62,405 nt of DNA from the NCBI GenBank assembly GCA_019636275.1, contig JAHBXY010000037.1, forward strand, positions 1 to 62,405, read 5' to 3'. This document shows positions 1 through 13,300 of the stretch, piece after piece (the first letter of the stretch is position 1; every line of letters starts with the position of its first letter). The notes beneath the pieces were generated by a model. The model ran no database searches and was not told where the DNA came from. It saw nothing but the letters and a program-made list of their open reading frames with translations. The position numbers were made by a program, and so were the translations under genes. This stretch comes from Planctomycetota bacterium. GTDB taxonomy: Bacteria; Planctomycetota; J058.

Positions 1-762
1 CACCCCGTGCTCGTCCTGCGCCACTGGTTCGTCATGGACGAGGCGCGCGCGGGCGGCGTCGTCCGCGCGCTCACCGCGCGCGGGGCGACGACGCTCGAGC
101 CGGGCGTGGGCCTGCCACGGCGCGCGCTCCCGGCGCTGGGCGGCGCGCCGGGCTTCGCCGGCGACTCGCGCGGCTGGCGCGACGCGTGGTTCGACCTGTC
201 CGCCTACGCGGGCGAGGAGGCGCTGCGCCTCGAGCTCGACTTCGCGGCGGCCGGGCCCAACGACGCCCTGTGGTGCGTGGACGACCTGCTCGTGGCCGAG
301 GCCGAGGTCGCCGAGGCGCGCCTCGGCGCGGCGCGGCTCGGCGCGGCCGGCGCCTGTTCGCGCGTGGTCCTCGACGGCGACGCGTCGGCCTGGGAGGCGA
401 CCGCCGCGGGCAGCCTCCAGCGGCTCGCCTCGCCGCCGGTGGACCTGTCCCTCGCGCGGCGCGCGGTGCTGCAGGTGACGCACGCCTACGCCGCGCCCGC
501 CGGGGCCGGCGGGCGGCTGGTCGCGTCGGCGGACGGCGAGCGCTGGGTCGTGCTCGGCCCGCTCGACGGCTACCCGGCCGCCCGGGTCGCCGCGCTGGAC
601 GGGCCCGGCTTCTCCGGCGCGAGCCGCGGGCCGGAGACCGCCGCGGTGGACCTCACGCCGCTCCTCGGCGAGCTCGGCCCGCGCCTGCGGCTCGGGCTGG
701 AGCAGGCGGGCCCCGACGGGCGGTGGACCGTGCTGCAGGTGCGGGTCGTCGTCGAGCGCTGA
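1..762 (+). CDS. C-terminal part of a secreted MAM/jelly-roll-like domain protein (5' end outside window)
   Basis: The reading frame is open from base 1 and has no convincing internal start, so this is the last ~250 residues of a longer protein. It holds two similar beta-rich units, each ending in a GW/G.S-D-W-FDLS..G pattern (for example GWRDAWFDLSAYAG near residue 60, and AAVDLTPLLGELG near residue 215). Such patterns are known from immune-inhibitor-A-like peptidases and MAM-type jelly-roll modules of exported proteins. No catalytic motif lies in the visible part. That the protein is extracellular is inferred from this resemblance, because the signal peptide would be upstream. A strong hairpin follows 30 bp after the stop. 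The enzyme or adhesin the domain belongs to cannot be named. Confidence 0.6.
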   Translation, partial: HPVLVLRHWFVMDEARAGGVVRALTARGATTLEPGVGLPRRALPALGGAPGFAGDSRGWRDAWFDLSAYAGEEALRLELDFAAAGPNDALWCVDDLLVAEAEVAEARLGAARLGAAGACSRVVLDGDASAWEATAAGSLQRLASPPVDLSLARRAVLQVTHAYAAPAGAGGRLVASADGERWVVLGPLDGYPAARVAALDGPGFSGASRGPETAAVDLTPLLGELGPRLRLGLEQAGPDGRWTVLQVRVVVER

Positions 763-791
763 CGCTCGGCGCTGACGCTCAGTCCGGAAAC

Positions 792-827
792 GAAGAAGGC
801 CGGAGCCCGCGGGCTCCGGCCTTCTTC
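792..827. terminator. Perfect 17-bp GC-rich hairpin between the first CDS and tRNA-Ala
   Basis: Bases 792-808 are exactly complementary to 811-827 (arms GAAGAAGGCCGGAGCCC and its complement), with a minimal GC centre. It lies between the plus-strand CDS ending at 762 and the 3' end of the minus-strand tRNA at 832, so it can stop transcription from both sides. On the plus strand it is followed by ACTTT; there is no long T tract. Confidence 0.75.
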
Positions 828-831
828 ACTT

Positions 832-904
832 TGGAGGATAGGGGACTTGAACCCCTGACCTTTTGGATGCCATCCAAACGCTCTCCCAACTGAGCTAATC
901 CCCC
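832..904 (-). tRNA. tRNA-Ala (GGC anticodon)
   Basis: The complement folds as a complete 73-nt cloverleaf. The acceptor stem is GGGGGAT/ATCCTCC, the D arm GCTC..GAGC, the anticodon stem TTTGG/CCAAA with loop ATGGCAT, and the T arm AGGGG-TTCAAGT-CCCCT, with discriminator A73. The anticodon GGC (plus-strand 869-871) reads GCC/GCU alanine codons. The third acceptor pair is G3:U70, the known identity element for alanyl-tRNA synthetase, which independently supports alanine. CCA is not encoded. It is transcribed toward the hairpin at 792-827. Confidence 0.95.
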
Positions 905-981
905 GGGTTTTCAAGCCGCCGGAGAGGTCCCCGGCAGAGAGGGCGAATCTTACGGCCCCTCCGCCGGGTCGTCAAGGAACG

Positions 982-1560
982 TCAGCGCCGCGACGTCACC
1001 GCCCGCCGTCGCCGGCCGCCGGCGGACGACTTCCGGGCCTCCCCCTCGCCCAGGCCCGCGAGCACCGCCCGCATGAAGGCCGGCAGGTCCCCGGGGTGGC
1101 GGGAGGTGACGAGGTTGCCGTCGACCACCACCTCCGCGTCGCGCCAGCGGGCGCCGGCCGCCTCCACGTCGTCCTTGATCGACGAGAAGCTCGTCGCCTC
1201 GCGCCCCCGGAGGACCCCGGCCGAGGCCAGGACCCAGCCGGCGTGGCAGATCGCGGCCACGAGCTTGCCCTCGTCGAAGAGGGCCTTCACCAGCTTCAGG
1301 GCCGCCTTCGAGCGGCGCACGTGGTCGGGGCCGTAGCCGCCGGGCAGGACGACGCCGTCGAGATCGCCCGCGTCGAGGTCCTCGAAGGCGTGGTCGACCT
1401 GCAGCGGGTAGCCGTGCTTGCCCTCGAGCGGCTCGGCGTCGGGGCCGGCGACGAGCACCTCGGCGCCGGCCTCCTTGAGGCGGTAGATGGGGTAGATCGC
1501 CTCCGACTCCTCGAAGTCTCGCCCCACCAGGACGGCGACGCGCTTGCCCTGCAGCTCCAC
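982..1560 (-). CDS. DJ-1/PfpI family protein (type 1 glutamine amidotransferase-like)
   Basis: 192 aa, the usual length for PfpI/YhbO proteins. The N-terminus KRVAVLVGRDFEESEAIYP and the later VVLPGGYGPD are family signatures. The nucleophile elbow AICHAGW places the catalytic-type Cys at residue 105, followed by His106, with a Glu (about residues 17-20) in the position that usually completes the site. Members act as deglycases, chaperone-like proteins or intracellular peptidases; the exact activity cannot be read from sequence. I chose GTG at 1560 because GAGGAGC stands just upstream and the conserved region begins at once. It lies 74 bp downstream of dihydropyrimidinase on the same strand and may be co-transcribed with it. 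Confidence 0.9.
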   Translation of the reverse strand: MELQGKRVAVLVGRDFEESEAIYPIYRLKEAGAEVLVAGPDAEPLEGKHGYPLQVDHAFEDLDAGDLDGVVLPGGYGPDHVRRSKAALKLVKALFDEGKLVAAICHAGWVLASAGVLRGREATSFSSIKDDVEAAGARWRDAEVVVDGNLVTSRHPGDLPAFMRAVLAGLGEGEARKSSAGGRRRRAVTSRR

Positions 1561-1634
1561 GGCTCCTCGCTCCTCGCCCCCCGGTCCACGCGCCCCCCGA
1601 TCCACCGTACGCCGGGCCGGGCGGGCGGGGGCGG

Positions 1635-3032
<1,398 letters not shown>

Positions 3033-3249
3033 GGGGCCTCCTCCTGGGGTGGGGATCATGGCATCCAGGGCCGGCCGGGGCGAGGGCGTCGGATGGCTGG
3101 CCCGGGGCGAGCGGGAGGCCCGCGGCCGCGGGCCAGCGCTCGCGACGTGGTTCGCCCGGGGCGTGGCGCCGCAGCCGCGGCGGCGAGCTTGCGCATCAGC
3201 CCCTCCCTCGAGCAGGAGCGCGCGCCCCTCGCGCCATGATCGCGGGGGG

Positions 3250-3382
3250 AACGGAGCGGCGAGCGAGGCGAGGGCGCGGCGGCCGAGGCGAGGCGGCGCG
3301 CGCGCGGGTCGTATCAGACGCCCTGATCCTACGAGCCGCGCGCGCGCCGCATCGGCCGGCATCCGCGGCCGCAGCCGTCGAT
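3250..3382. repeat. Family B GC-rich intergenic repeat, copy 1 (in the 3033-3382 gap)
   Basis: The 350-bp gap 3033-3382 holds no credible gene. Its right part contains GAGCGAGGCGAGGGC, GGCCGAGGCGAGGC, then GCGGCGCGCGCGCGG facing CCGCGCGCGCGCCGC as a 15-bp inverted repeat around a partly self-complementary centre, and ends in GCAGCCGTCGATC directly against the SDR stop codon. Closely related blocks occur at 6232-6358, 40580-40806 and, in the other orientation, 58990-59160. Confidence 0.6.
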
Positions 3383-4150
3383 CTAGAAGGCGCGGCCCTG
3401 GGCGCCGTCGACGGGGATGCAGGCGCCGGAGACCCACGCGGCGCGCGGCGAGCAGAGGAAGGCCACGAGCGGGCCGACCTCGTCGGGGGCGCCGAAGCGG
3501 CCGAAGGGGAGCTCGTGCGCCAGCATGTGCTCGATCAGCTCGGGCCGCTCGCGCTGGCGGCGGTCCCACGAGCCGCCGGGGAAGATGATCGACCCGGGGG
3601 CGACGACGTTCACGCGGATCCCCAGCGGGGCCAGGTCGCGCGCCATTTCCTTGCCCAGGCCGACGACGGCCGCCTTGGCCGCGACGTAGGGCGCGCTCGT
3701 GCAGTACTCGCGCCCGCAGATCGACGACACGTGGACGATCGCGCCGCCCTGGCCGCGCATGGCCTCGACCGCCCGGCGGCTGCACCACACGGTCGCCATG
3801 AGGTTGAGGTCGAGCACCTGCTGCCACTGAGCCGGCGTGGCCTTGTCGAAGGCGCCGGCGCCGAGCGAGCCGCCGGCGTTGTTCACCAGCGCGTCCAGGC
3901 CGCCGAGCGCCGCGACGGCCTCGTCGACGGCGGCCGTCGCGCCGACCTCGGTCGAGACGTCCGCGCGCACGGTCACGACCTCGGCCCCGCGCGCGCGCAG
4001 GTCCTCGGCCGTCGCGGCCAGGTCCTCGGCCCCGCGGGCGGCGATCGCCACGCGCGCGCCCTCGGCGGCCAGCGCCGCGGCGATCGCCCGGCCGATCCCC
4101 CGGCTCCCGCCGGTGATCAGGGCGCGCTTGCCCGTGAGCTCGAGGTCCAC
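3383..4150 (-). CDS. SDR family NAD(P)-dependent oxidoreductase
   Basis: 255 aa, classical short-chain dehydrogenase size. It has the Rossmann motif TGGSRGIG at residues 13-20, NNAG at 90-93, catalytic Ser143 in HVSSICG, and Tyr155/Lys159 in the YxxxK pair (YVAAK). A C-terminal SGACIPVDG resembles the family's usual SGQ.i.VDGG end. It is expected to oxidise or reduce an alcohol/carbonyl using NAD(P)H; the substrate is unknown. Arg at residue 39 after the second strand would fit NADP preference, but this is only an inference. The GTG start at 4150 overlaps the VOC gene's TAG stop by one base, so the two are translationally coupled. Confidence 0.93.
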   Translation of the reverse strand: MDLELTGKRALITGGSRGIGRAIAAALAAEGARVAIAARGAEDLAATAEDLRARGAEVVTVRADVSTEVGATAAVDEAVAALGGLDALVNNAGGSLGAGAFDKATPAQWQQVLDLNLMATVWCSRRAVEAMRGQGGAIVHVSSICGREYCTSAPYVAAKAAVVGLGKEMARDLAPLGIRVNVVAPGSIIFPGGSWDRRQRERPELIEHMLAHELPFGRFGAPDEVGPLVAFLCSPRAAWVSGACIPVDGAQGRAF

Positions 4151-4548
4151 TACTCGCTCCCCTGCACCGGGCTGGCGAGCTCGACCAGGAACCCGTCCTG
4201 GTCGCGCACGTAGGAGACGACCTGCCCCCAGGGCTTGGCCGTGGGCGCGAGCACGGGCGTGGCGCCGGCGGCGACGGCCAGCTCGTAGGCGGCCTGGACG
4301 TCCGAGGTGACGAAGGCCACCTCGACGCCGAGCGGCGGCCGCGCCGGGTCGCTCGCCACGAAGTCGCCGCCGAGGCTCTCGCGCGCCTGCGCCTGCGAGA
4401 CGAAGGCCAGCGCGGTGGCGCCCGTCTCCAGCTCGGCGTAGCCGCCGCCCGGGTGCACGAAGCGGCGCGACAGGCCGAACGCGCGCTCGTAGAACTCCAC
4501 GGCGCGCGCCACGTCGCTCACGTACAGGATCGTCCAGCCGAGCCGCAT
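4150..4548 (-). CDS. VOC (glyoxalase/bleomycin-resistance superfamily) protein
   Basis: 132 aa with the paired beta-alpha-beta-beta-beta layout of the vicinal oxygen chelate fold: one module beginning GWTILYVSDVARAVEFYERAF and a second beginning GVEVAFVTSDVQAAYELAV, ending QVVSYVRDQDGFLVELASP. The typical metal-ligand Glu near the C-terminus is present (VELAS). Members include glyoxalase I, dioxygenases and antibiotic-binding proteins, so the substrate is open. The ATG at 4548 has GAGGAGG upstream. It is the first gene of a tight pair with the SDR, suggesting that both work on one metabolite. Confidence 0.9.
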   Translation of the reverse strand: MRLGWTILYVSDVARAVEFYERAFGLSRRFVHPGGGYAELETGATALAFVSQAQARESLGGDFVASDPARPPLGVEVAFVTSDVQAAYELAVAAGATPVLAPTAKPWGQVVSYVRDQDGFLVELASPVQGSE

Positions 4549-4608
4549 GCGGCCTCCTCGCTCAGGACGGAGGTCATACCCGGCCGCGTCGCCGAGGGCG
4601 AGGGGCGC

Positions 4609-5541
4609 TCAGCGCTCGTACGCGCCGTCCGCGCCGAAGCACTGCGTCCAGAGCCGGCCCGCGCGCCCCACGCCGACCGCGCGCCAGGCGGGGTCGAGGA
4701 GGTTGCGGTGGTGGGCCAGGCTGGCCGTCCACTGCTCGTGGGCGGCGCGCGGGGTCTCGGGGCCGCGGGCGATGTTCTCGCCGCCGGGCCCCTCGTAGCC
4801 GGCCCGGGCCAGCCGGTCGCCTGGCGACTCGCAGCCGGGGACGGGCGAGGCGTGGTCGAAGAAGGCGAGTCGCGCCATGTCGGCGGCGTGGCCGCGCGCG
4901 GCGGCGACGAGGCGCAGGTCGAGCTCGAGCGGCGCGCGGCCGAGGGCCATCCGGTGCTCGTTGGTGAGGCGCACCTGCTCGAGCTCCTCGGGCGTCGGCC
5001 GGAGGGCTGCCGGGGCGGCGCGCGCCACGGCGGCGTTGTGCGCGAGGACGCGCTCCCACGCGAGCCGCTCGGCCAGGGCGGCCTCCCACGGCGCCAGGTC
5101 GCCGGCCGCCGGGTCTCCCGCGCGCGCGGCGAGGAGCGCCAGGGCGGCCGTCCGGTCGCCGGTCGCGGCCAGGGCGTCGGCGTGGCGCAGCAGCAGGTGC
5201 GCGCGGAACCCGGGCGGCGGCGCGAACGTCCCGGCGGCCACGGCCGAATCGAGGAGGTCGAGCGCCTCGCGCGCGAGCTCGCGCGCGCGCACGAGCTCGC
5301 GCCGCTTGACCGCCGCGTCGGCCGCCACGCGCGTCCAGGAGATCGCCTCGGCGACGTCCCCCGCCTGCGCGTGGTGCCAGCGCAGCTCGTCGGCTCGATC
5401 CCGCGGCTGACCGCCGGCCAGCGGCTCGGTCGCGACCGGGTGCCGGCTCTCGAGCAGGCGCGCCGCCTGCCGGTGGAGCTGGCGCCGCCGCGCCGGGTCG
5501 AGCGCCTCGAGCGCCGCCGCGCGCAGCGACTCGTGCTCCAC
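4609..5541 (-). CDS. CAP (SCP/PR-1) domain protein with alpha-helical N-terminal region
   Basis: 310 aa from a GTG start. The C-terminal ~140 residues are a bacterial CAP domain: VRLTNEHRMALGRAPLELD, then AAARGHAADMAR..FFDHASP, GENIARG, AHEQWTASLAHHRNLLDPAWRAVGVG. The CAP cavity residues His, Glu and His (FFDHAS, GENIA, HHRNL) are in place. Such domains are usually extracellular, but this model has no signal peptide. The N-terminal half is helical and resembles the helical-repeat region of large ATPase/regulator proteins (HESLRAAALEALDPARRRQLH). The similarity seems to continue upstream into PVELLTVEHESLR before the chosen start, so the true 5' end is probably missing or frameshifted (see 5544-6089). 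Confidence 0.7.
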   Translation of the reverse strand: MEHESLRAAALEALDPARRRQLHRQAARLLESRHPVATEPLAGGQPRDRADELRWHHAQAGDVAEAISWTRVAADAAVKRRELVRARELAREALDLLDSAVAAGTFAPPPGFRAHLLLRHADALAATGDRTAALALLAARAGDPAAGDLAPWEAALAERLAWERVLAHNAAVARAAPAALRPTPEELEQVRLTNEHRMALGRAPLELDLRLVAAARGHAADMARLAFFDHASPVPGCESPGDRLARAGYEGPGGENIARGPETPRAAHEQWTASLAHHRNLLDPAWRAVGVGRAGRLWTQCFGADGAYER

Positions 5542-5543
5542 CG

Positions 5544-6089
5544 TCAGCAGCTCGACGGGCCCTCCGCCGGCGACGGGCGGGGCTCCGCCACGCGGCGAGG
5601 GCGCTGACCTCGGGCGCGGTCAGGAGCGCGCCCCGGCCGGGGTCGCGCCGGGCGCCGCGCGCCCGCGCGCCGGGCGCCCGCCAGCTCCTCGAAGGCGAAG
5701 CGGTGCTGGGGGTCGAGCGCCACGGCCGCCTCGAACTCGCGCCGGGCCAGCGCGTGCGCGCCCCGCGCCTTGAGCCACAGCCCGAGCGCGTAGCGCGCCT
5801 CGGGGTCGCGCGGGTCGAGCGCCGCCAGCCGCCGCGCGTGCTCCGCCGCGAGGGCCGCGCCGGGGTCGGCCGCGCCCGCGTCGTCGCGCTCGATCGCCTC
5901 GACCTCGCGCCGCGGGATCACGGCCGTGCCGCTGGCCGTGCGCACGACCACCTCGGTCCGCGTCTCCGACACGACCTGCCCGCGGACGACGCCCCCCGAA
6001 GTGAGCCGGACCACGTCCGCGCGCGCCGGCGCGGCGGCGCCGGCCGCGAGCAGGAGCGCGGCGACGAGGAGAGCGGGGCGCGGCGACAC
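5544..6089 (-). CDS. Secreted protein with SPR-like beta domain and TPR region; C-terminus uncertain
   Basis: As read, 181 aa. A GTG start at 6089 follows GGAGGTGAACCCC. Residues 1-24 form a signal peptide (MSPRPALLVAALLLAAGAAA..ARA). Next comes a short beta module, DVVRLTSGGVVRGQVV with VVVRTASGTAVIPRREVEAIE, the same kind as at 59728-60789. Then two TPR-like helices follow (DPEARYALGLWLKARGAHALARREFEAAVALDP). After the residues FAFEELAGAR the frame turns into Arg/Pro-rich text, while another frame carries RDPGRGALLTAPEVSALAAWRSP. This and the helical start of the CAP gene suggest one longer gene (4609-6089) broken by indels. Role unknown; presumably periplasmic or cell-surface. Confidence 0.6.
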   Translation of the reverse strand: MSPRPALLVAALLLAAGAAAPARADVVRLTSGGVVRGQVVSETRTEVVVRTASGTAVIPRREVEAIERDDAGAADPGAALAAEHARRLAALDPRDPEARYALGLWLKARGAHALARREFEAAVALDPQHRFAFEELAGARRAGARRPARPRPGRAPDRARGQRPRRVAEPRPSPAEGPSSC

Positions 6090-6231
6090 GGGGTTCACCT
6101 CCAGGGGGCGCGAGGCAGGGCCTCGAGACACTAGGAGATGAGGCGGGCGGCCTGTCACCAGGACGTACGGCCGCGGCCGGGCTCCGTCGAGGAACGGTAA
6201 AACCCTGCCGTCCGAGCGAACGCCGCCCGTC

Positions 6232-6358
6232 CGCGATCGGTGGAGCACGCGAGGCGAGGCCGCGCCGGCCGAGGCGGCGACGAGGTGGCCATCGACTTCG
6301 AGCCCGCGCGCGCGCCGCTGCGGCCAGCATCGTCGCCCGCAGCCGTCGAGCACACCAC
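6232..6358. repeat. Family B GC-rich intergenic repeat, copy 2
   Basis: Downstream of mutS (stop at 6359). It contains GCGAGGCGAGGCCGCG, GGCCGAGGCGGCGACGAGG, a CGCGCGCGCGCC run and the terminal GCAGCCGTCGAGC, in the same order as copies at 3250 and 40580. The rest of the 6090-6231 gap shows no gene. Confidence 0.55.
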
Positions 6359-9272
<2,914 letters not shown>

Positions 9273-9306
9273 GATGGGCTCCTCGGACCCCGCAGACTAC
9301 CCGGGC

Positions 9307-9361
9307 CCACCGACGTCCCCGGGATGGCCCCCCGGCGGGGCGTGCCCGGGGATGTCGGTGG
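9307..9361. terminator. Long near-perfect hairpin between the metallophosphoesterase and mutS
   Basis: Left arm 9307-9323 (CCACCGACGTCCCCGGG) pairs with right arm 9345-9361 with a single mismatch. The 21-base centre itself contains GCCCC..GGGGC. On the minus strand it lies 75 bp after the metallophosphoesterase stop and 35 bp before the mutS start, so it can end the first transcript or act in the mutS leader. No U-run follows on the minus strand. Confidence 0.5.
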
Positions 9362-9435
9362 CTGTTGTTAGGGTCTTGTTCGTGGCGAGGTGCTCGTTGC
9401 GGAGGATCGTGATCGGGGTGCTGCTCTCGCTGGCG

Positions 9436-10269
9436 TCAGGGTGCGCCGGCGTCGGGCCCGGCGGGCGGGCGCGCGAGCCAGGCGTCCATCAGCGCCTGGA
9501 GCCGCGGCCCCTTGTCGACCGAGCGCAGCTCGAAGGTGCGCGCCACGAGGTCGAACGCCGCGTAGGTGCCGCGCTCGATGCACGGGCCGAGCCGCGGCAC
9601 GGTCGGGCGGCCGAGCGAGCCGGCGTCGACGACGAAGCGGGCGTCCGGCGTCCAGCGCACGTCGAGCCCCTTGTTGCTGCGTGGGTCGAGGCGCTTGACC
9701 TTGGGGCGGCGGGCGCCCCGCTCGATGATGTGGACGGCAGGCTTGTGGGTGTGGCCGCAGAACACGACGTCCGCCTGCTCGACGTCGGCCAGGTGAACGG
9801 CCGACTCGGCGTCCACGTACGACCAGTCCGAGAACGAGTGGACGACGTGGATGCGCAGCGCCGGCAGCGCGGCGGCCTGGACCTTCAGCCGGTAGGGCAA
9901 GGCCTCGCACCAGGCCTGGGCCTCCGGCGTGAGCTGGCGGGGGGCGCCGGGCGGGCCGAGGAACAGGCGGCCGCCCTCGCTCCACGCCTCGTGGTTGCCG
10001 CGGACGCTGCGGATCCTGCGCGCGGCCAGGGTGGCCACGAGCTGCGACGAGATCACGGCGTCCATGTAGCCCACGTTGTCGCCGGCCGAGAGCACCGCGA
10101 CGTGCGGCCCGGCCTCCCGGGCGAGGACCTCCTCGAGCCCGATCAGGTCGCCGTGGGGGTCGCCGAGGACGACGAGGCGCGTGACGTGCGCCGGGAGGTC
10201 GACGACCTCGGTGGGCAGGGGGTCGGGGGGCTGGTCGAGCTCGCTCATGGGGCCACGCGCGAGCGCCAT
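9436..10269 (-). CDS. Metallophosphoesterase (calcineurin-like)
   Basis: 277 aa. Residues ~33-110 carry the metal-binding signatures LVVLGDPHGD, SAGDNVGYMDA and SVRGNHEAW; near residue 165 is FCGHTHKP and near 215 VVDAGSLGRP. This is the usual GDxHG-GDxxG-GNHE-GHxH order for two-metal phosphatases acting on nucleotides, phosphoproteins or phospholipid headgroups. The Asp-Pro-His-Gly form of the first motif is typical of prokaryotic YfcE/MJ0936-like enzymes. The substrate is unknown. A second family member is at 40812-41576. An ATG seven codons in (MSELDQ) is an alternative start. It heads toward mutS and follows the hybrid kinases on the same strand. Confidence 0.85.
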   Translation of the reverse strand: MALARGPMSELDQPPDPLPTEVVDLPAHVTRLVVLGDPHGDLIGLEEVLAREAGPHVAVLSAGDNVGYMDAVISSQLVATLAARRIRSVRGNHEAWSEGGRLFLGPPGAPRQLTPEAQAWCEALPYRLKVQAAALPALRIHVVHSFSDWSYVDAESAVHLADVEQADVVFCGHTHKPAVHIIERGARRPKVKRLDPRSNKGLDVRWTPDARFVVDAGSLGRPTVPRLGPCIERGTYAAFDLVARTFELRSVDKGPRLQALMDAWLARPPAGPDAGAP

Positions 10270-10311
10270 TGTCGCTCGCCGCCGGAGGTGTGGGCGGCGC
10301 GGCGGCCGTCG

Positions 10312-13300
10312 TCAGGCGAGCCCGCCCTGGAAGCGGCGCGCGGCGGCGACCCGGGTGCGCTCGACCGCGCGCTCGAGCTGCGCGATCGGCCCGGCGAGGC
10401 GGGCGAGGTCTCCGTCGCCGGCGGCCGCCTCGACCTCGGCCGCGGCGTCGCGGATGAGCCGTGCGCCGACGTTGGCGCTCCCGCCGCGCAGGCCGTGCGA
10501 GATGCGCAGGACGGCGGCCCGGTCGCCGCGCTCGGCCGCCGCGCGCAGCTCGGCCGCCCGGGCGAGCGCGTCGCGCAGGAGCAGCGCGTAGAGGTCGGCC
10601 ACGGGCCGGTCGTCGCCGTCGTCGGAGAGGACGCGCAGCGCGGCGATGGCCTCCTCGTCGAGCGCCGCCCCCTCCCCCGGTCGGGGCGCAGCCGGCACGA
10701 GCGGCGCTCCCGGGCCGGGCCGCCCGAGGGCCACCGCGGCGCGCTCGAGCGCCGTCCGCAGCTCCTCGAGCCGGACGGGCTTGCCGACGAAGTCGTCCAT
10801 GCCGGCGGCGAGGCAGCGCTCGCGGTCGCCGTGCAGCACGTCGGCGGTGAGGGCCACGATCCGGGGGCGAGGGCCCGGGTCGCGGGCGCGGACGCGGCGG
10901 GCGACCTCGAGCCCGTCGAGCTCGGGCATCTGCACGTCGAGGAGGACCACGTCGTACGGCTGCCGCTGGAGGGCGGCCAGGGCCTCGTGCCCGCTCGCGG
11001 CCACGTCGGCCCGGTAGCCGAGGCGCTCGAGCAACCTGACGGCGACGCGCAGGTTCACGGCGTTGTCGTCGACGACGAGCAGATGCAGCGGGAGGCGCCG
11101 CCCCAGCGCGTCGTCGAGGCGCGGCGCGTCGTCGGGGCCGCGCGGGGCGCCGGCGAGGAGGCGGTCGAGCGTCGCCCGGAGCTGGGCCGGCTTGATCGGC
11201 TTGGTGACCTGCGCCTGGAACATGGCGCGGTGCCGCTCGGAGCCCACCCGGCCGAACGGGGTCAAGAGGACGACCGGCGGGCAGCGCTCCCCGTGCGCGG
11301 CGCGCGCGGCCTCGACGAGCTCGGCCGCCGGGAGGTCGCGGTCGACGAGGACGGCGTCGTAGGGCGCGCCGGCGCGGAGGTGCTCGAGGGCCTCTTCCAC
11401 GTCGGCGGCCTCGTCGACGTCCACACCCCAGGCGGCCGCCTGGCGGACCACGAACAGCCGCACCGCCGGCACATCGTCGACGACCAGCAAGCGGCGCCCG
11501 GAGAGCGCCGGGTCGGGCGGTTCGCGCCCCGAGGCGGCGGCCGGGGTGGTCTCCAGCGCGACGACGGTGAAGTGGAAGGCCGAGCCCCGGTCGACGGCGC
11601 TCTCCACCCACATGCGGCCCCCCATGAGCTCGACGAGCCGCCGGCTGATCACCAGGCCCAGCCCCGTCCCGCCGTACTGCCGGGTGGTCGAGGCGTCGAC
11701 CTGGCTGAACGACTGGAACAGCCGGTCGAGGCGGTCGGCCGGGATCCCTGGCCCCGTGTCGGCGACGGTGAAGCGCACCTCGTGGGTATCGGCGTCGAGC
11801 GGCCGGCTGACCACGTCGAGCTGGACCAGCCCGCGCGCGGTGAACTTGACCGCGTTACTCAGCAGGTTGATGAGCACCTGCCGCAGGCGGGCCGAGTCGC
11901 CGAGGAGGGTGGCCGGGACGGTCGGATCGACCATGTGGACGAGCTCGAGCCCCTTCTCGGCGGCCCGGGTCGCCAGGAGGTCGAGCGACTCCTCCACGCA
12001 GTCGCGCACGTCGAGCGGGCGGCGCTCGAGCTCGATGCGATCGCTCTCGAGCTTCGAGAAGTCGAGGATGTCGTTGAGCAGCGTCAGCAGCGCGTCGCCG
12101 CTCGAGCGAATGAGCTCGGCGCACTCCCGCTGCTCGGGGTCCAGGCGGCCGTCGAGGAGGAGCCCGGTCATGCCGATGACCGCGTTGAGCGGCGTGCGGA
12201 TCTCGTGGCTCACGTTGGCCAGGAAGCGCGCCTTGACCTGGGCGCTCTGGAGGGCGGCGTCGCGCGCCCGGAGCAGCGTCGCCTCGGCGCGCTTGCGCTC
12301 GCCCACGTCCTCGACCATGGCCAGGAAGTGCAGCGGCTCGCCCTCGTGGTCGCAGATCACCGAGAGGGTGAGCGAGGCCCACAGCACGCCGCCGTCGCGG
12401 CGGAGGCAGCGGCGCTCCGTCTTGCGGGCGGTCAGCGCGCCGGAGAGCAGGTGCTCGGCCGTGTCGTCGCCCGCCGAGCGGTCCTCGGGGTGCGTGAGCT
12501 CGTGCAGGCCGCGCCCGATGAGGTCTTCCTCCTCGGCGGCGAGCATGCGGCAGAGCATGTCGTTGACGGAGCGCAGGCGGAGGCCGAGGTCCAGCACGGC
12601 CATGCCCAGCGGCCCCTGGTTGAAGATCGCCCGGAAGCGCTCCTCGCTCTCCCGCAGGGCCTGCTCGGCCGCGCGCCGCTCGGTGACGTCGCGGATGACC
12701 CCCACCAGCACGCGGCGGCCGTCGGGCTGGGTGAACGCCTGCTTCTTGGTCAGGATGACGTGGCGGCGCCCGCGCGCGTCGGTGAGGTTCTCCTCGTTCT
12801 CGTTGACCTCGCCGGCGCGAAAGGCCACCTCGTCCTGCGCCCAGAAGACGTCCGCCTCCTCGCGAGGGAAGAAGTCGTAGTCCGAGCGGCCGAGGAGCTC
12901 CTCCCGCGGGTGACCCATGAGCTCCTCGAAGGCGCGATTGAAGACCACCCAGCGGTGGCGCTCGTCCTTGACGAAGATCGGGTCGGCGACGCTGTCGAGC
13001 AGGCGGGCCAGGAACTCGCGGCCGCCGAGGTCGCCCTCGCCCGCATCGTCGCCGTGCTCCTCGCCGACGGCGGCCTCACGGACGGTCCCGACCAGGTAGC
13101 GCCGGCCGGCCCCGTCCCGGAGGGGCGCCTTCTCGGCGCGCAGCCGGCGGCTCTCGCCCGAGCCCGGCGCGAGCCGCGCCTCGAGCGTGAACGGGGCCTC
13201 GTCGTCGTGGACCCCGGCGGCGGATGCTGCGCGCCGGCCGAGCAGGGCGCGAAGTCCCTCGGGTGGCGCCTCCAGCAGCGCCTCGCGCGGGGCGCGGAGG

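Noticed and set aside
9351..9480. A lipoprotein-like N-terminus on the plus strand (LLSLASGC) near 9,353
   Set aside because: It runs into antisense of the metallophosphoesterase with no recognisable protein after it and no ribosome site.
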